NCBI RefSeq assembly: GCF_016918765.2
Contig: NZ_CP092104.1
Span: 2,790,001-2,854,000 of the forward strand
Direction of reading: 5' to 3'
Origin: Flagellatimonas centrodinii
Lineage (GTDB): Bacteria; Pseudomonadota; Gammaproteobacteria; Nevskiales; Nevskiaceae
DNA length: 64,000 nt
Shown: positions 28,169 through 42,381 of the stretch, in pieces
How positions within the stretch are numbered: the stretch's first letter is position 1
Layout of the letters: each line of letters opens with the position of its first letter
Position numbers and translations under genes: made by a program
Notes under the pieces: model-generated
What the model saw: only the letters and a program-made list of their open reading frames with translations
Databases searched by the model: none
Told to the model about the DNA's origin: nothing

Positions 28169-29508
28169 TGGATTTTCTGTGGTCGGTGGGGGGGTTTCTC
28201 GTCGCCATCGGTGTGCTGGTGGCATTTCACGAGTTCGGCCATTACTGGGTGGCGCGGCGCTGTGGTGTTCGCGTGCTGCGATTTTCCATCGGTTTCGGCA
28301 AGCCGATCTGGACCCATCGTGCCGCCGACGGCGTGGAATGGTCGGTGTCGGCGATCCCCCTCGGTGGCTACGTCAAGATGCTTGATGGCCGTGAGGGCGA
28401 CGTCCCGCCGGAACAAGCGCACCTGGCCTTCAACAATCAGACCGTCGGCAAGCGGGCCTTGATCGTGGCCGCCGGCCCGGCGTTCAACTTCGTGTTGGCG
28501 GCCGCGTTCTACTGGCTGATTTTCGTGATCGGCGTACAGGGTATGAAGCCACTGATCGCCGCGCCGCCAGCCGGCTCGGTGGCGGCCGTTTCCGGTTTGC
28601 AGGCGGGCGAGACCGTGCAACGCGTGGCCGGGGTCGAAACCCCCACCTGGCAGGTCTTGCACACCGAAATGATCGACCTCGCGCTGGATCGGCAGGCGGT
28701 GGCGCTGGACGTACTGGCGACCGACGGCTCCCCGCGAACGGTGTCGTTGGACCTGTCCGCGGTGCGGATCGATCCGGAGGTGCTGTTCACCGATCTCGGG
28801 CTGCGGCCCTTCGACCCGCCGGTGCCGGCGGTGATCGATCAGGTGATCGACGGAGAGGCCGCCGCGCGCGCCGGGTTCGTCAGCGGCGATCGGCTGCTGG
28901 CGGCAGATGGTGAAACCATTGAGTCCTGGCAGCAATGGGCCGCCTGGGTTCGGGCGCGCCCGGCCGAGCTGGTGCGCGTTCGCTTCGGCCGTGACGGGCA
29001 GATTCTGGAGCAGGACGTCATCCTTGGGGATGTCGAAGGCCAGGGCCGGTTCGGCGCCAGCGTGGCGATGCCGGCAGACTTGTGGCAGGATTTGCGCGCT
29101 GAGCATCGACTGGGTGTGCTGGCGGCGTTGCCGGCCGCGGTGACGCAGACCTGGAAGATGTCTGCACTGACGCTGAAGATGTTGTGGCGCATGGTGCTGG
29201 GGGATGTGTCCCTCAAGAATGTCAGCGGACCCATCCAGATCGCGCAGGTCGCGGGGTTCTCGGCTCAGGTCGGGTTGGTTTCGTTCCTGAGCTTCATGGC
29301 GGTTGTCAGCGTCAGTCTGGGTGTGTTGAACCTGTTGCCCGTGCCCATGCTGGATGGTGGGCATTTGCTGTATTTCGGCGTTGAGGTGGTGAAGGGCTCG
29401 CCCGTTTCGGAGCGGGTCCTTGAGGCAGGGACGCGAGTGGGTTTGTTATTTCTGGTCGCGCTCATGAGCCTCGCCTTCTATAACGATATCGTGCGACTGA
29501 TTCCTTAA
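28165..29508 (+). CDS. rseP: RseP-type site-2 intramembrane zinc metalloprotease
   Basis: Cleaves anti-sigma factors and signal peptides within the membrane. The 447-residue protein has the zinc motif H22-E23-F-G-H26 in the first helix. Two central PDZ domains lie at about residues 115-290, and the third metal ligand is in NLLPVPMLDGGH near the C-terminus. Its position between dxr and bamA fits a role in envelope stress control. Confidence 0.96.
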   Translation: MMDFLWSVGGFLVAIGVLVAFHEFGHYWVARRCGVRVLRFSIGFGKPIWTHRAADGVEWSVSAIPLGGYVKMLDGREGDVPPEQAHLAFNNQTVGKRALIVAAGPAFNFVLAAAFYWLIFVIGVQGMKPLIAAPPAGSVAAVSGLQAGETVQRVAGVETPTWQVLHTEMIDLALDRQAVALDVLATDGSPRTVSLDLSAVRIDPEVLFTDLGLRPFDPPVPAVIDQVIDGEAAARAGFVSGDRLLAADGETIESWQQWAAWVRARPAELVRVRFGRDGQILEQDVILGDVEGQGRFGASVAMPADLWQDLRAEHRLGVLAALPAAVTQTWKMSALTLKMLWRMVLGDVSLKNVSGPIQIAQVAGFSAQVGLVSFLSFMAVVSVSLGVLNLLPVPMLDGGHLLYFGVEVVKGSPVSERVLEAGTRVGLLFLVALMSLAFYNDIVRLIP

Positions 29509-29531
29509 AAGAAAGAAGCGAAGACCCATCG

Positions 29532-31835
29532 ATGGGGTTCAAATCCAAGGTATTCAATTACGTGGCGTTCGCCATGGCCGGGCTTTTCATTGCCGGCTCC
29601 GCGTCCGCTTTCGACCCGTTCGTGGTGAAGCAGATCCGCGCCGAGGGCCTCGAGCGGCTCGAGGTCGGCACCCTGCTGACCTATCTGCCGTTATCGGAGG
29701 GTGATGAGCTCAACACGCTGACCTCCCGGCAGGCGATCCGCGCGCTTTACGGCACGGGCCTGTTCGAGGACGTGCAACTGGAGCGCGAGGGCGATGTGTT
29801 GGTCATTCGGGTGGAAGAACGCCCGGCCATCAGCACGTTCGAGATCGAGGGCAACGAAAAGATCGGGGGTGACGAGCTCAACGAATCGCTGACCGACCTC
29901 GGCCTGGCCGCCGGCGAGCTGTTCAAGCGCGAGTTGCTGGACCAGGTCGAACAGGAGCTGCAGCGCCAGTATTACGCCAACGGCTACTACGATATCGAGA
30001 TCGAGACCGCCGTTACCGAAGAGCCCAACAATCGCGTCAGCCTCAAGATCGATGTCACCGAGGGTCGCCAGACCCGCGTCCGCAGCATCAACATCCTCGG
30101 CAACAAGGCGTTCTCGACCGACGAGCTGAAGGAACAGTTCAAGCTCGAAGCCACCAACTGGCGGCCGTTCCAGTCCACCGACAAGTATTCGCGCCAGCAG
30201 CTCGGCGGCGATCTTGAATCCCTGCAGTCCTATTACCAGGACCGCGGCTACCTCAAGGCGACCGTGTCGTCGGTACAGGTGGCAATGACCCCCGAGCGGG
30301 ATGCGATCTACGTCACCATCAATCTCGAGGAAGGCGAGGTCTATCGCATCAAGGACACCAAGCTGTCCGGCGAGACCATCGTCAACCCGGCGTTCCTCAA
30401 GCAGTTGTTGTCGACCCGCGCCGGCGATGTTTTCTCCCGTCGTCTCGCCACCGAGAGCGCCGACCGCATCGAGGTCGCACTGTCGGACATCGGCTACGCC
30501 TTTGCCGAGGTGGAGCCGGTGCCGGAAGTGGACGAAGAGAACCGCGAGGTGGTGCTCAACTACGTCATCGAGCCCGGGAGCCGCGCCTATATTCGTCGCA
30601 TCACGTTCACCGGCCACACCTCCACCAACGACGAGACGCTGCGCCGGGAAATGCGCCAGTTGGAAGCCTCGCCGTTCTCGAAGAGCGCGGTCGAGCGCTC
30701 CCGCGTGCGTCTGGCCCGCTTGCCGTTCCTGGAGGAAGTGGAAGTCGAGACCGTGCCGGTTCCCGGCAGCGAAGACCTGGTGGATATCGTCTTCACCGTC
30801 AAGGAACGGCCGCCCGGTTCGGTGCAGTTCGGTGTCGGCTTCTCCGGTTCGCAGGGCTTCCTGGTGACCGGGCAGGTGACCCACACCAACTTCCTCGGCA
30901 CCGGCAATCGGGTGGATCTGTCGGTCGACAACAACACCATTTCGCGCAGCATCAGCGCGTCATGGACCGACCCCTATTTCACCGAGGACGGCATCAGCCA
31001 GAGCATCTCCGGCTTCTACCGGCGGTCCGAATCGGTGATCCGGTTCAGTTCGGGCTTCAACACCAATGTGGTGGGGCTCAATCTCACCTATGGCATTCCG
31101 CTGTCGGAGTTCGCTGCATTCCGGATCGGCGGTGGTGTCGATCGCACTGCGATCGAAACCTTCCCGGGATCGTCTTCCAACGAGGTGCTCACCTTCGCCA
31201 TCGAGAACGGCACGCTGTTCACCAATTTCGAGCTGCGGACCGGGATCACCTTCGACTCCCGCAACCGGACGTTCTTCGCCAGCCGTGGGGCGCTGCACCA
31301 ACTGAACTTCGACGTCACTGTGCCGGGCAGCGACTTGCAGTTCTACACGGTGTCGTACCGGGCGCAGCAGTATCTGCCGATCTGGCGCGGCTTCTTCCTC
31401 GAGATGAACGGCTCGGCGGCCGTGGTGGAGCCCTACGGCGATACCCGCTCGGTGCCGCCGTACCAGAACTTCTTTGCCGGCGGGCCGCGGACGGTGCGGG
31501 GTTACCGCGACGGTACCCTGGGCCCGCGCGACACGCCGTTCAACAACCCGTTCGGGGGCACCGTGAGGACGACCCTGCAGAACAAGTTGATCATCCCGCT
31601 GCCGATCGAGAGCGATGGTCGGTCGACCCGTCTATCGCTGTTCTACGATATCGGCAACGTGTTTGCGGAACCTTCCGACTTCGAGGCTGACGAATTGCGG
31701 CAGTCGGCTGGTATCGCCTTCTCCTGGTTCACGCCTTTCCTGGGGCTGCTCGATCTGTCGTACGCCTTCCCGCTGAATGATCAGCTGGGCGACGAGACCG
31801 ACCGTTTCCAGATCACCTTCGGCCCCGGATTCTGA
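29532..31835 (+). CDS. bamA: Outer membrane protein assembly factor BamA
   Basis: Core of the BAM complex that inserts beta-barrel proteins. The 767-residue precursor has a signal peptide ending near AGSASA. Five POTRA domains span about residues 25-420. A 16-strand barrel follows and contains the conserved PYQNFFAGGPRTVRGY loop and an ends-in-Phe C-terminus (TFGPGF). It precedes its periplasmic helper skp. Confidence 0.97.
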   Translation: MGFKSKVFNYVAFAMAGLFIAGSASAFDPFVVKQIRAEGLERLEVGTLLTYLPLSEGDELNTLTSRQAIRALYGTGLFEDVQLEREGDVLVIRVEERPAISTFEIEGNEKIGGDELNESLTDLGLAAGELFKRELLDQVEQELQRQYYANGYYDIEIETAVTEEPNNRVSLKIDVTEGRQTRVRSINILGNKAFSTDELKEQFKLEATNWRPFQSTDKYSRQQLGGDLESLQSYYQDRGYLKATVSSVQVAMTPERDAIYVTINLEEGEVYRIKDTKLSGETIVNPAFLKQLLSTRAGDVFSRRLATESADRIEVALSDIGYAFAEVEPVPEVDEENREVVLNYVIEPGSRAYIRRITFTGHTSTNDETLRREMRQLEASPFSKSAVERSRVRLARLPFLEEVEVETVPVPGSEDLVDIVFTVKERPPGSVQFGVGFSGSQGFLVTGQVTHTNFLGTGNRVDLSVDNNTISRSISASWTDPYFTEDGISQSISGFYRRSESVIRFSSGFNTNVVGLNLTYGIPLSEFAAFRIGGGVDRTAIETFPGSSSNEVLTFAIENGTLFTNFELRTGITFDSRNRTFFASRGALHQLNFDVTVPGSDLQFYTVSYRAQQYLPIWRGFFLEMNGSAAVVEPYGDTRSVPPYQNFFAGGPRTVRGYRDGTLGPRDTPFNNPFGGTVRTTLQNKLIIPLPIESDGRSTRLSLFYDIGNVFAEPSDFEADELRQSAGIAFSWFTPFLGLLDLSYAFPLNDQLGDETDRFQITFGPGF

Positions 31836-31885
31836 GGCCGACCCGTTTTACCCCCACTAACTACACTCCTGGACGAGACTTCACC

Positions 31886-32398
31886 ATGAACACTTCCAAA
31901 TCAATCTACGGCTCCCTTCTGGCGATGGCGCTGATGGCGACGCCGGCGCTGTCGATGGCGCAGGGTGCCAAGATCGGTGCCATCCGGACCTCCGAGGTGG
32001 TGCTGCAATCCCCACAGTTCAAAGCCGCCTCCGAGAAGATGAAGGCCGAGTTTGAACGCCGTCGTAATGAACTCGAAGCCTCTGCCAAGAAGTTCCAGGA
32101 AGATGCCGAGAAGTTCCAGAAAGAAGCTGACCTGCTGTCCGCCGCGGATCGTGCCAAGCAGGAAAAGGAACTCAACACCCGGCGGATCGACATTGGCTAC
32201 CAGCAGCGCCAGCTGCAGGAAGACGTGCAGAACCGTGACCGCGAGCTGACCCAGGAGATGCAGGGCAAGATCGCCCAGGTTATCGAGGACGTGGCCAAGG
32301 CCGGTGGCTTCGACCTGGTGGTGCAGGATCCGGCCTACGCATCGGATGCGGTGAACCTCACGGACGAAGTGATCGCCAAGCTGAAAACGCTGAAGTAG
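31886..32398 (+). CDS. skp: Periplasmic chaperone OmpH/Skp
   Basis: Holdase for unfolded outer-membrane proteins. The 170-residue precursor has a signal peptide ending ALSMAQG, then a short beta core and a long charged coiled coil from about residue 50 to 125 rich in Lys, Glu and Gln. Directly follows bamA. Confidence 0.93.
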   Translation: MNTSKSIYGSLLAMALMATPALSMAQGAKIGAIRTSEVVLQSPQFKAASEKMKAEFERRRNELEASAKKFQEDAEKFQKEADLLSAADRAKQEKELNTRRIDIGYQQRQLQEDVQNRDRELTQEMQGKIAQVIEDVAKAGGFDLVVQDPAYASDAVNLTDEVIAKLKTLK

Positions 32399-32405
32399 CG
32401 CGTCG

Positions 32406-33464
32406 GTGGCGAGCCTGTTGCTGTCGGCCCTCGCCGAGCGCTTCTCGCTGCGCCGCCAGGGTGATACAGACCCCCTCATCGAGGGGGTCTGTACGCTGAC
32501 CCCCGGAAAGCCCGGAGGTATCGGCTTTCTGGCCAATCCCCAGTATCGGAAGGCACTGGCCGCTTCGGCCGCCAGTGCCGTTGTCGTGTCCGAACGTGAC
32601 GCCGAAGTGGCGCCGATGCCGGTGTTGGTGGCGGCTGATCCGTATCTCGCATTTGCGCGAATCGCCGCCCTGTTCGACCCGACGCCGGCGACAGTTCCCG
32701 GTATTCACCCCTCGGCGGTAATCGGCGCCGGCAGCGCAATCGATGAGACCGCCGAGATCGGGCCGCTGGTGGTGGTCGAGCCCGGCGCGCATATTGGCCC
32801 CGGGGCCTATGTCGGCGCCCATAGCGTGGTCGGGCGCGATGCCGTCATCGGCGCTGAAACCCGGCTGGAAGGGCGCAACTGGGTCGGCGCCCGTAGTCAG
32901 GTGGGTGCCCGCTGTCGGCTCAACGCCGGCTGTGTCATCGGCGCGCGCGGCTTCGGGCTGGCGCCGACACCCCAGGGCTGGGAAGAAGTGCCGCAATTGG
33001 GGCGGGTGGTGATCGGCAACGATGTCGAAGTCGGCGCCAACACCTGCATCGACCGGGGCGCCATCGATGACACCGTCATCAGCGACGGCGTAAAACTGGA
33101 CAACCTGATCCAGATCGCGCACAACGTCCACATTGGCGCGCACACGGCCGTGGCTGCCAATACCGGCATCGCCGGTTCGACACGCATTGGCGCACGGTGC
33201 CTGATTGGCGGGGCGGTCGGCATTGCCGGACACCTCACCATCGTCGATGACGTGGTGGTGCTGGCGCGGGCGATGGTGACCCACAGCCTGATGGAAAAGG
33301 GGGCATACGGTTCCGGTCTGCCGGTTGCCGATGCCCGCAGTTGGCGGCGCCAGGTGGCGCATATCCGCCGGCTGGACCGCTGGGAGGCGCGCCTGAAGCG
33401 CGTGGAGCGGCAGAGGGACCTGCCTGATGACGATGGCGAGCCCCGGGGGGCCTCTGATGATTGA
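32406..33464 (+). CDS. lpxD: UDP-3-O-(3-hydroxyacyl)glucosamine N-acyltransferase
   Basis: Third step of lipid A synthesis. The 352-residue protein has an N-terminal uridine-binding domain ([11 protein letters not shown]). A left-handed beta-helix follows with the catalytic His in QIAHNVHIG, and the C-terminal helix [10 protein letters not shown]. It starts with GTG 7 nt after skp. Codons 20-30 contain a perfect 13-bp inverted repeat, although the encoded [10 protein letters not shown] segment is normal for the family. Confidence 0.95.
   Translation: MASLLLSALAERFSLRRQGDTDPLIEGVCTLTPGKPGGIGFLANPQYRKALAASAASAVVVSERDAEVAPMPVLVAADPYLAFARIAALFDPTPATVPGIHPSAVIGAGSAIDETAEIGPLVVVEPGAHIGPGAYVGAHSVVGRDAVIGAETRLEGRNWVGARSQVGARCRLNAGCVIGARGFGLAPTPQGWEEVPQLGRVVIGNDVEVGANTCIDRGAIDDTVISDGVKLDNLIQIAHNVHIGAHTAVAANTGIAGSTRIGARCLIGGAVGIAGHLTIVDDVVVLARAMVTHSLMEKGAYGSGLPVADARSWRRQVAHIRRLDRWEARLKRVERQRDLPDDDGEPRGASDD
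32465..32493 (+). repeat. Perfect 13-bp inverted repeat inside lpxD
   Basis: The arms TACAGACCCCCTC and GAGGGGGTCTGTA are separated by only ATC, 59 bases into the coding sequence. It would form a very stable hairpin in the mRNA. No T-run follows. Confidence 0.7.
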
Positions 33465-33912
33465 TATCCGCACCATTCTCGAGCTGTTGCCACACCGATC
33501 ACCGTTCCTGCTGGTCGACCGCGTTCTGGAGCACGACGACCAGCATCTGGTGGCGATCAAGAACGTGACGTACAACGAGCCGTTCTTTCCCGGACATTTT
33601 CCCGGTGTGCCGACCATGCCGGGTGTCCTGATGTTGGAGGCGTTGGCACAGGCCTGCGGTCTGCTGGCGGTGTTGCGTTCCGGCCTGCGGGCCGATTCCG
33701 GGCTGCTGCTGTACTTCGCCGGTATCGACGAAGCGCGGTTCAAGCGCCCGGTCGTTCCCGGGGACCAGCTGATCCTGACCGGCACGCTGATCAAGCAGAA
33801 GCGGGATATCTGGAAGTTCGATGCCCGCGCGATGGTGGGCGATGAACTGGCCTGCGAGGCGAAGATGATCTGCGTCTTGCGGCATCCGGCGAACATGAAG
33901 GACCGGGGTTGA
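33457..33912 (+). CDS. fabZ: 3-hydroxyacyl-ACP dehydratase FabZ
   Basis: Hot-dog fold dehydratase of fatty-acid elongation; it competes with lipid A synthesis for 3-hydroxyacyl-ACP. From ATG 33457 the protein has 151 residues, the same as E. coli. It has [16 protein letters not shown], the catalytic His in FFPGHFPG, and the helix Glu in MLEALAQ. An ATG at 33427 would add ten unconserved residues. Overlaps lpxD by 8 nt and lpxA by TGATG. Confidence 0.95.
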   Translation: MIDIRTILELLPHRSPFLLVDRVLEHDDQHLVAIKNVTYNEPFFPGHFPGVPTMPGVLMLEALAQACGLLAVLRSGLRADSGLLLYFAGIDEARFKRPVVPGDQLILTGTLIKQKRDIWKFDARAMVGDELACEAKMICVLRHPANMKDRG

Positions 33913-34703
33913 TGGCGAAGATTCATCCGACCGCCGTGATCGACCCCGGTGCCGAGCTCGCGGCCTCGGTGTCGGTGGGGCCGTACAGCATCATCGGTGC
34001 CGATGTCAGGGTCGGGGAAGACACCGTCATCCACGGGCACGTCGTGCTGGATGGCCCGATGACGATCGGTGCCCGCAACGAGTTCTACCCGTTTGCCGCG
34101 ATCGGCGCGCTGTCGCAGGACAAGACGGCCCGTCGCGACGAGCCGACGTCCACCGTGATCGGCGACGACAACGTCATTCGCGAGTACGTGTCAGTGCAGC
34201 GCGGCACCATGAAGGAATGGGACACCAAGCAGGGTGTCACCCGGATCGGTGACCGCAACCTGATCATGAACTACTGCCACATCGCCCATGACTGCGTCAT
34301 CGGCAGCGACGTGATCATGGCCAACAATGCCAGCCTGGCCGGCCACGTCGAGATCGGCGATTTCGCCGGGCTCGGTGGATACACGCTGGTCTACCAGTTC
34401 TGCCGCATTGGCGCGCATGCCTTTACCGCGTTTTCCAGCGGCATCGCCGGCGACGTGCCGCCCTTCGTGCTGGTGCAGGGCAATCCCGCAGAGGCGCGGG
34501 CCATCAACAAGACCGGCCTGAGCCGCCGCGGTTTCTCGAAGGCCGCCATCGAGGCGATTGAAGAGGCCTACAAACTGATTTACCGCTCCGGCAAGCTGAT
34601 GGCCGACGTCCGCCGCGAACTCGCCGAGCGCGCGCCGACGTCCCCCGAGGTGGCGCAGATGGAAGCCTTCATCGCGGCGGGCAAGCGGCCGCTGGCGCGC
34701 TGA
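33912..34703 (+). CDS. lpxA: UDP-N-acetylglucosamine acyltransferase
   Basis: First step of lipid A synthesis. The 263-residue protein has an N-terminal left-handed beta-helix of hexapeptide repeats and a C-terminal helical domain. The catalytic His is H126 in HIAHDCVIG. The start codon shares a base with the fabZ stop (TGATG), so the two are translationally coupled; a TTG one codon earlier is not needed. Confidence 0.96.
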   Translation: MAKIHPTAVIDPGAELAASVSVGPYSIIGADVRVGEDTVIHGHVVLDGPMTIGARNEFYPFAAIGALSQDKTARRDEPTSTVIGDDNVIREYVSVQRGTMKEWDTKQGVTRIGDRNLIMNYCHIAHDCVIGSDVIMANNASLAGHVEIGDFAGLGGYTLVYQFCRIGAHAFTAFSSGIAGDVPPFVLVQGNPAEARAINKTGLSRRGFSKAAIEAIEEAYKLIYRSGKLMADVRRELAERAPTSPEVAQMEAFIAAGKRPLAR

Positions 34704-34704
34704 C

Positions 34705-35841
34705 ATGAAAGTGGCACTGGTCGCCGGAGAACTGTCGGGCGACTTGCTGGGCGCTGCCGTCATCGAAGGTCTGCGGGCACGGGTGCCCGAGCTGCAGTGC
34801 TACGGCGTCTGCGGTGATCGTATGCGCGCGGCGGGCTGCAAGCCGATCGCCTCCATCGACGAACTGTCGCTGATGGGCATCGCCGAGGTGCTGCCGGCCC
34901 TGCCGCGGCTGTTTCGGCTGCGGGCGCGCCTGATCGAGCACATCCTCGCCGATCCACCGGACGTGGTGGTCGGGATCGATGCGCCCGACTTCAATCTCGG
35001 ACTCGAGCGTCGCCTGCGCGAGGCCGGTTTGCGGACGGTTCACGTCGTCAGCCCCACCATCTGGGCCTGGCGCCAAGGTCGGGTGAAGGCCATTGCCCGT
35101 GCGGTGGATCAGATGCTCTGCCTGTTCCCGTTCGAGCCGGCGTTCTATGCTGGCCATCGGGTTCCCGCCACGTTCATCGGCCACCCACTGGCCGATCAAC
35201 TCGACGATGCGGTGACGCCGGCCCAGGGGCGTGTCGCGCTGGCGCTGCCGGAGCGACCGACCCTGGCAGTCCTGCCGGGCTCGCGCAGTGGCGAGGTCAA
35301 GCACCTGATGGCACCGTTCGCGGCGGCTGCCGCCCGGTTGGCGGAACAGATTCCCGGTCTGCAGGTGCTGACTCCGGTGGCCAAGCCCGGCTTGCGGGCG
35401 GCCATCGAAGCCACCCGGCAGCAACGGGCGCCCGGTCTCGACTGGCAGTGTCTGGCCGGCAACACGCGCGGCGTGCTGCAGGCGGCGGATGCGGTCTTGC
35501 TGGCTTCCGGGACCGCGACCCTGGAAACCCTGCTGCTCGGCCGTCCGATGGTGGTGGGTTACCGCACCGGGCCGCTCACCGCCTGGTTGATGCTCAAGGC
35601 CGGCTTGCTCAAGAGCCGACATGTCAGTCTGCCGAACCTGCTGGCGGCCACCGCCACCGTGCCCGAACGGCTGCAGCAGGCCTGTCACCCGCAACAATTG
35701 GCCGACGACCTGTTGCCGCTGCTGACCGATGCCGCAGCGCGAGAACGGCAGCTTGTCACCTTTGCCAGCGTGCGGACGCAGTTGGCGGGTGGCGCCGGTG
35801 ATCGTGCCGCCGAGGCCATCCTGGATGGTCTGACCGCGTAA
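34705..35841 (+). CDS. lpxB: Lipid-A-disaccharide synthase
   Basis: Glycosyltransferase (GT19) that joins UDP-2,3-diacylglucosamine and lipid X. The 378-residue protein has AGELSGD near the N-terminus, GIDAPDFNLGLE, the SPTIWAWRQGR segment and LPGSRSGEV. Starts one base after the lpxA stop. Confidence 0.96.
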   Translation: MKVALVAGELSGDLLGAAVIEGLRARVPELQCYGVCGDRMRAAGCKPIASIDELSLMGIAEVLPALPRLFRLRARLIEHILADPPDVVVGIDAPDFNLGLERRLREAGLRTVHVVSPTIWAWRQGRVKAIARAVDQMLCLFPFEPAFYAGHRVPATFIGHPLADQLDDAVTPAQGRVALALPERPTLAVLPGSRSGEVKHLMAPFAAAAARLAEQIPGLQVLTPVAKPGLRAAIEATRQQRAPGLDWQCLAGNTRGVLQAADAVLLASGTATLETLLLGRPMVVGYRTGPLTAWLMLKAGLLKSRHVSLPNLLAATATVPERLQQACHPQQLADDLLPLLTDAAARERQLVTFASVRTQLAGGAGDRAAEAILDGLTA

Positions 35842-35850
35842 ACTGCCGGC

Positions 35851-36471
35851 ATGAAGGGGGATCTCATTGCCGGTGTCGACGAGGCGGGGCGGGGCTGTCT
35901 GGCCGGGCCCGTGGTGGCCGCCGCGGTGATTCTCGCGGCGCCGATCGACGGCCTGCGGGACTCCAAGAAGCGGAGCCCGGCGCGCCGCGCCCGGCTGGCG
36001 GAGCAAATCCGTCAAACGGCGCTGGCCTGGTCGGTGGCCCAGGCCTCGGTGGAGGAGATTGACCGCCTCAATATCCTCCAGGCCAGCCTGCTGGCCATGC
36101 GGCGGGCGGTGACGACCTTGCCGCGACCGCCCACCCACGTGCGGGTGGATGGCAATCAGGACCCGCATGTCGGCCTGCCGACCACCTGCGTGATCGGCGG
36201 CGACGGCCAGCATGCCGAGATCATGGCCGCCAGCATCCTGGCCAAGGTGGCGCGCGACGAACTGCTCTGCCGACTTGATGCGGCGCATCCAGGCTACGGC
36301 CTGGCCCGGCACAAGGGCTACGGCACCGCCGGGCACCTTTCGGCGCTGCAGGCACTGGGGCCTAGCCCGTTGCACCGCATGAGTTTTGCCCCCTGCGCCG
36401 GGCTGCGCTCGGTGGGTGGGTCGCCGGTAGCCGGCCATCCGCCGCTGACGCTGGCCGGGCCGGGGCGCTGA
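35851..36471 (+). CDS. rnhB: Ribonuclease HII
   Basis: Cleaves RNA in RNA-DNA hybrids and single ribonucleotides in DNA. The 206-residue protein has the catalytic D10-E11 in GVDEAGRG, a third Asp in VDGNQDP and a fourth in KVARDEL. The C-terminal ~20 residues are Gly/Pro-rich and not conserved. No Shine-Dalgarno is present; TAAACT lies 6 nt before the ATG, a possible leaderless start in addition to readthrough from lpxB. Confidence 0.94.
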   Translation: MKGDLIAGVDEAGRGCLAGPVVAAAVILAAPIDGLRDSKKRSPARRARLAEQIRQTALAWSVAQASVEEIDRLNILQASLLAMRRAVTTLPRPPTHVRVDGNQDPHVGLPTTCVIGGDGQHAEIMAASILAKVARDELLCRLDAAHPGYGLARHKGYGTAGHLSALQALGPSPLHRMSFAPCAGLRSVGGSPVAGHPPLTLAGPGR

Positions 36472-36477
36472 GCAGCC

Positions 36478-40071
<3,594 letters not shown>

Positions 40072-40087
40072 ACTGCCCGTCTCGTCC

Positions 40088-41050
40088 ATGAACCTCAATT
40101 ACCTCGATTTCGAACAACCGATCGCCGAGCTCGAACAGAAGATCGAGGAACTCCGCTTCTCGACCAATGGTTCCGGTGTCAACCTCAACGAGGAAATCAC
40201 CCGACTGCAGGGCAAGAGCCGCGAGTTGACCGAGAAGATCTTCTCGTCGCTGACGCCATGGCAGGTCGCCCAGTTGGCGCGGCACCCGCAGCGTCCCTAT
40301 GCCCTCGACTATGTCCGCGAATTGTTCACCGAGTGGGAAGAGCTGCACGGTGACCGGCACTGTCACGACGACCCCGCCATCGTCAGTGGTGTCGCCCGGC
40401 TTGATGGCCGTGCCTGCGTGGTGATCGGGCAGCAGAAGGGCCGCGATGCCAAGGAACGGGTACACCGCAATTTTGGTATGCCGAAGCCCGAGGGCTATCG
40501 CAAGGCACTGCGGGTGATGAAACTGGCTGAGAAGTTTCATCTGCCGGTGCTGACCTTTATCGACACCCCGGGGGCCTATCCGGGCATCGACGCCGAGGAA
40601 CGGAATCAGTCGGAGGCCATCGCCCGCAACCTGTTCGAGCTGTCGCGGCTGCGGACGCCGGTGCTGGCGACGGTGATCGGTGAGGGTGGGTCGGGCGGTG
40701 CGCTCGCCATCGGTGTCGCCGACCACGTGATGATGCTGCAGTACAGCATCTACTCGGTCATTTCGCCCGAAGGGTGTGCGTCGATCCTCTTCAAGGATGC
40801 CGGTCGTGCCGCCGAGGCTGCCGAAGCCATGCGGATCACCGCACGCGATCTCTACGGGCACCAGCTGATTGACGAGATCGTGGCGGAGCCGCTGGGTGGC
40901 GCCCATCGCGACGTCAACACCATGATGCAGACACTGAAGTTGCGGCTCATCGCCAACCTCGAACGGCTGCGCGGCATGCCGCTGACCCAGCTCGCGGCCC
41001 GTCGGCAGCAACGGCTGATGGGCTACGGCGCCTTCGAGCAAGTTGCCTAG
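40088..41050 (+). CDS. accA: Acetyl-CoA carboxylase carboxyltransferase alpha subunit
   Basis: Transfers the carboxyl group from biotin to acetyl-CoA with AccD. The 320-residue protein starts [19 protein letters not shown]. It shows [17 protein letters not shown], the oxyanion/CoA segment, and the [17 protein letters not shown] block. The open frame upstream overlaps the end of dnaE; ATG 40088 fits the family. Confidence 0.97.
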   Translation: MNLNYLDFEQPIAELEQKIEELRFSTNGSGVNLNEEITRLQGKSRELTEKIFSSLTPWQVAQLARHPQRPYALDYVRELFTEWEELHGDRHCHDDPAIVSGVARLDGRACVVIGQQKGRDAKERVHRNFGMPKPEGYRKALRVMKLAEKFHLPVLTFIDTPGAYPGIDAEERNQSEAIARNLFELSRLRTPVLATVIGEGGSGGALAIGVADHVMMLQYSIYSVISPEGCASILFKDAGRAAEAAEAMRITARDLYGHQLIDEIVAEPLGGAHRDVNTMMQTLKLRLIANLERLRGMPLTQLAARRQQRLMGYGAFEQVA

Positions 41051-41056
41051 ACGCCG

Positions 41057-42316
41057 ATGAGGCTGCCGCTGCCGTCCGCGCCCACCCCCGGCGCGTGGGT
41101 GGTGGCATATTCGGGCGGTCGCGATTCCACGGTTCTCTTGCATGCCCTGTGGTCCACCGGGCAGCCGCTACGTGCGGTGCACGTGCATCACGGTCTGCAG
41201 CCGGCGGCCGATAGCTTTGCGCATCATTGTCGACAGACCTGCAAGGCCCTCGGGATCGCGCTCGACGTGCGTCATGTCGCGGTGTGCCGTGACGGTAGCG
41301 GCCCCGAGGCTGCAGCGCGCACGGCACGCTATGCGGCGCTGTCGGCGGCGCTGGGTGACGACGACCTGCTGATCACCGCTCACCATGCGCAGGACCAGGT
41401 AGAAACCCTGCTGGCCCGGCTGCTGCGCGGTAGCGGTCTGGATGGACTGGGGGGAATCGCCCACTATCGAACCTCGCCGTCCGGGCGCGGCGTCTGGCGG
41501 CCACTGCTGGACTGTTGGCCGGCACAGCTGGCGGCCTATGCTGTCCACCATGATCTGCGCTGGGTCGATGATCCCCACAACGCCGATCCGCGATTTCAGC
41601 GCGTCTGGCTGCGCCAGACGGTGCTGCCGATGCTGAGTAGCCGACATCCTGGGGTGGCGTCGACGTTGTCGGACCTGGCCGCCGAGGTGCGGGCGACAGC
41701 GCCGATGCGCAAGGCGCGAGATGCCGCACTGCGGCATCAGTGCGAACGCCCCGGTCCGTGGGGCACCGCGCTACTGATTCCGCGACTCCTCGCGTTGCCG
41801 CGGGTCGATCAGCAGCGGGTTCTGCGGGCCTGGTGGGCGGCGCAGGGTGGGGCACCGCCGGGCGCCGCGGCCGTTGCCTCGGTGCTGGATGAAGTGGTGC
41901 CGGCCCGCGCCGATGGGCAGCCGGCACTTCAGATCGGCCCGGATACGCTGCGACGGTATCGCCAGTGCCTGTACCGCGATCGGTCATGGTCGCCGCCCGC
42001 CGCCCAGACTTGGCGTGATGGACGGGAGCTGAGCGTTCCCGGCCTCGGCCGTTGGCAGGCTGCGCAGGCGCCGACGCGACCGTTGCAACTTGCATTTCCA
42101 TGTGGCGGCGAGCGGATCCTGCCGGCAGGTGAAGTGCACCATCGGCGACTCAAGCAGTTGTTTCAGCAGCATGGGGTGCCGCCCTGGCAACGACCGAGAA
42201 CACCGCTATTGCTCGCTGAAGGCAGGCTGGTGGCGGTTGCCGGTGTTGCGGTCGCCGCCGATGCGCCGATGGCACTCAAATGGATCGAACACGCGGACGA
42301 TGCTGTCACAACTTGA
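41057..42316 (+). CDS. tilS: tRNA(Ile)-lysidine synthase
   Basis: Converts C34 of the CAU anticodon of tRNA-Ile2 to lysidine. The 419-residue protein has the PP-loop SGGRDS at residues 19-24, HVHHGLQPAAD, the TAHHAQDQVET segment, then the TilS substrate-binding and C-terminal domains. Starts 6 nt after accA and ends the long run from rpsB. Confidence 0.95.
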   Translation: MRLPLPSAPTPGAWVVAYSGGRDSTVLLHALWSTGQPLRAVHVHHGLQPAADSFAHHCRQTCKALGIALDVRHVAVCRDGSGPEAAARTARYAALSAALGDDDLLITAHHAQDQVETLLARLLRGSGLDGLGGIAHYRTSPSGRGVWRPLLDCWPAQLAAYAVHHDLRWVDDPHNADPRFQRVWLRQTVLPMLSSRHPGVASTLSDLAAEVRATAPMRKARDAALRHQCERPGPWGTALLIPRLLALPRVDQQRVLRAWWAAQGGAPPGAAAVASVLDEVVPARADGQPALQIGPDTLRRYRQCLYRDRSWSPPAAQTWRDGRELSVPGLGRWQAAQAPTRPLQLAFPCGGERILPAGEVHHRRLKQLFQQHGVPPWQRPRTPLLLAEGRLVAVAGVAVAADAPMALKWIEHADDAVTT

Positions 42317-42381
42317 GTTGCCGGCGAGCGTCGGCCAAGATTCGCGGTCTGACAAAACCACACAAGAGAGAGGAGCACTGC

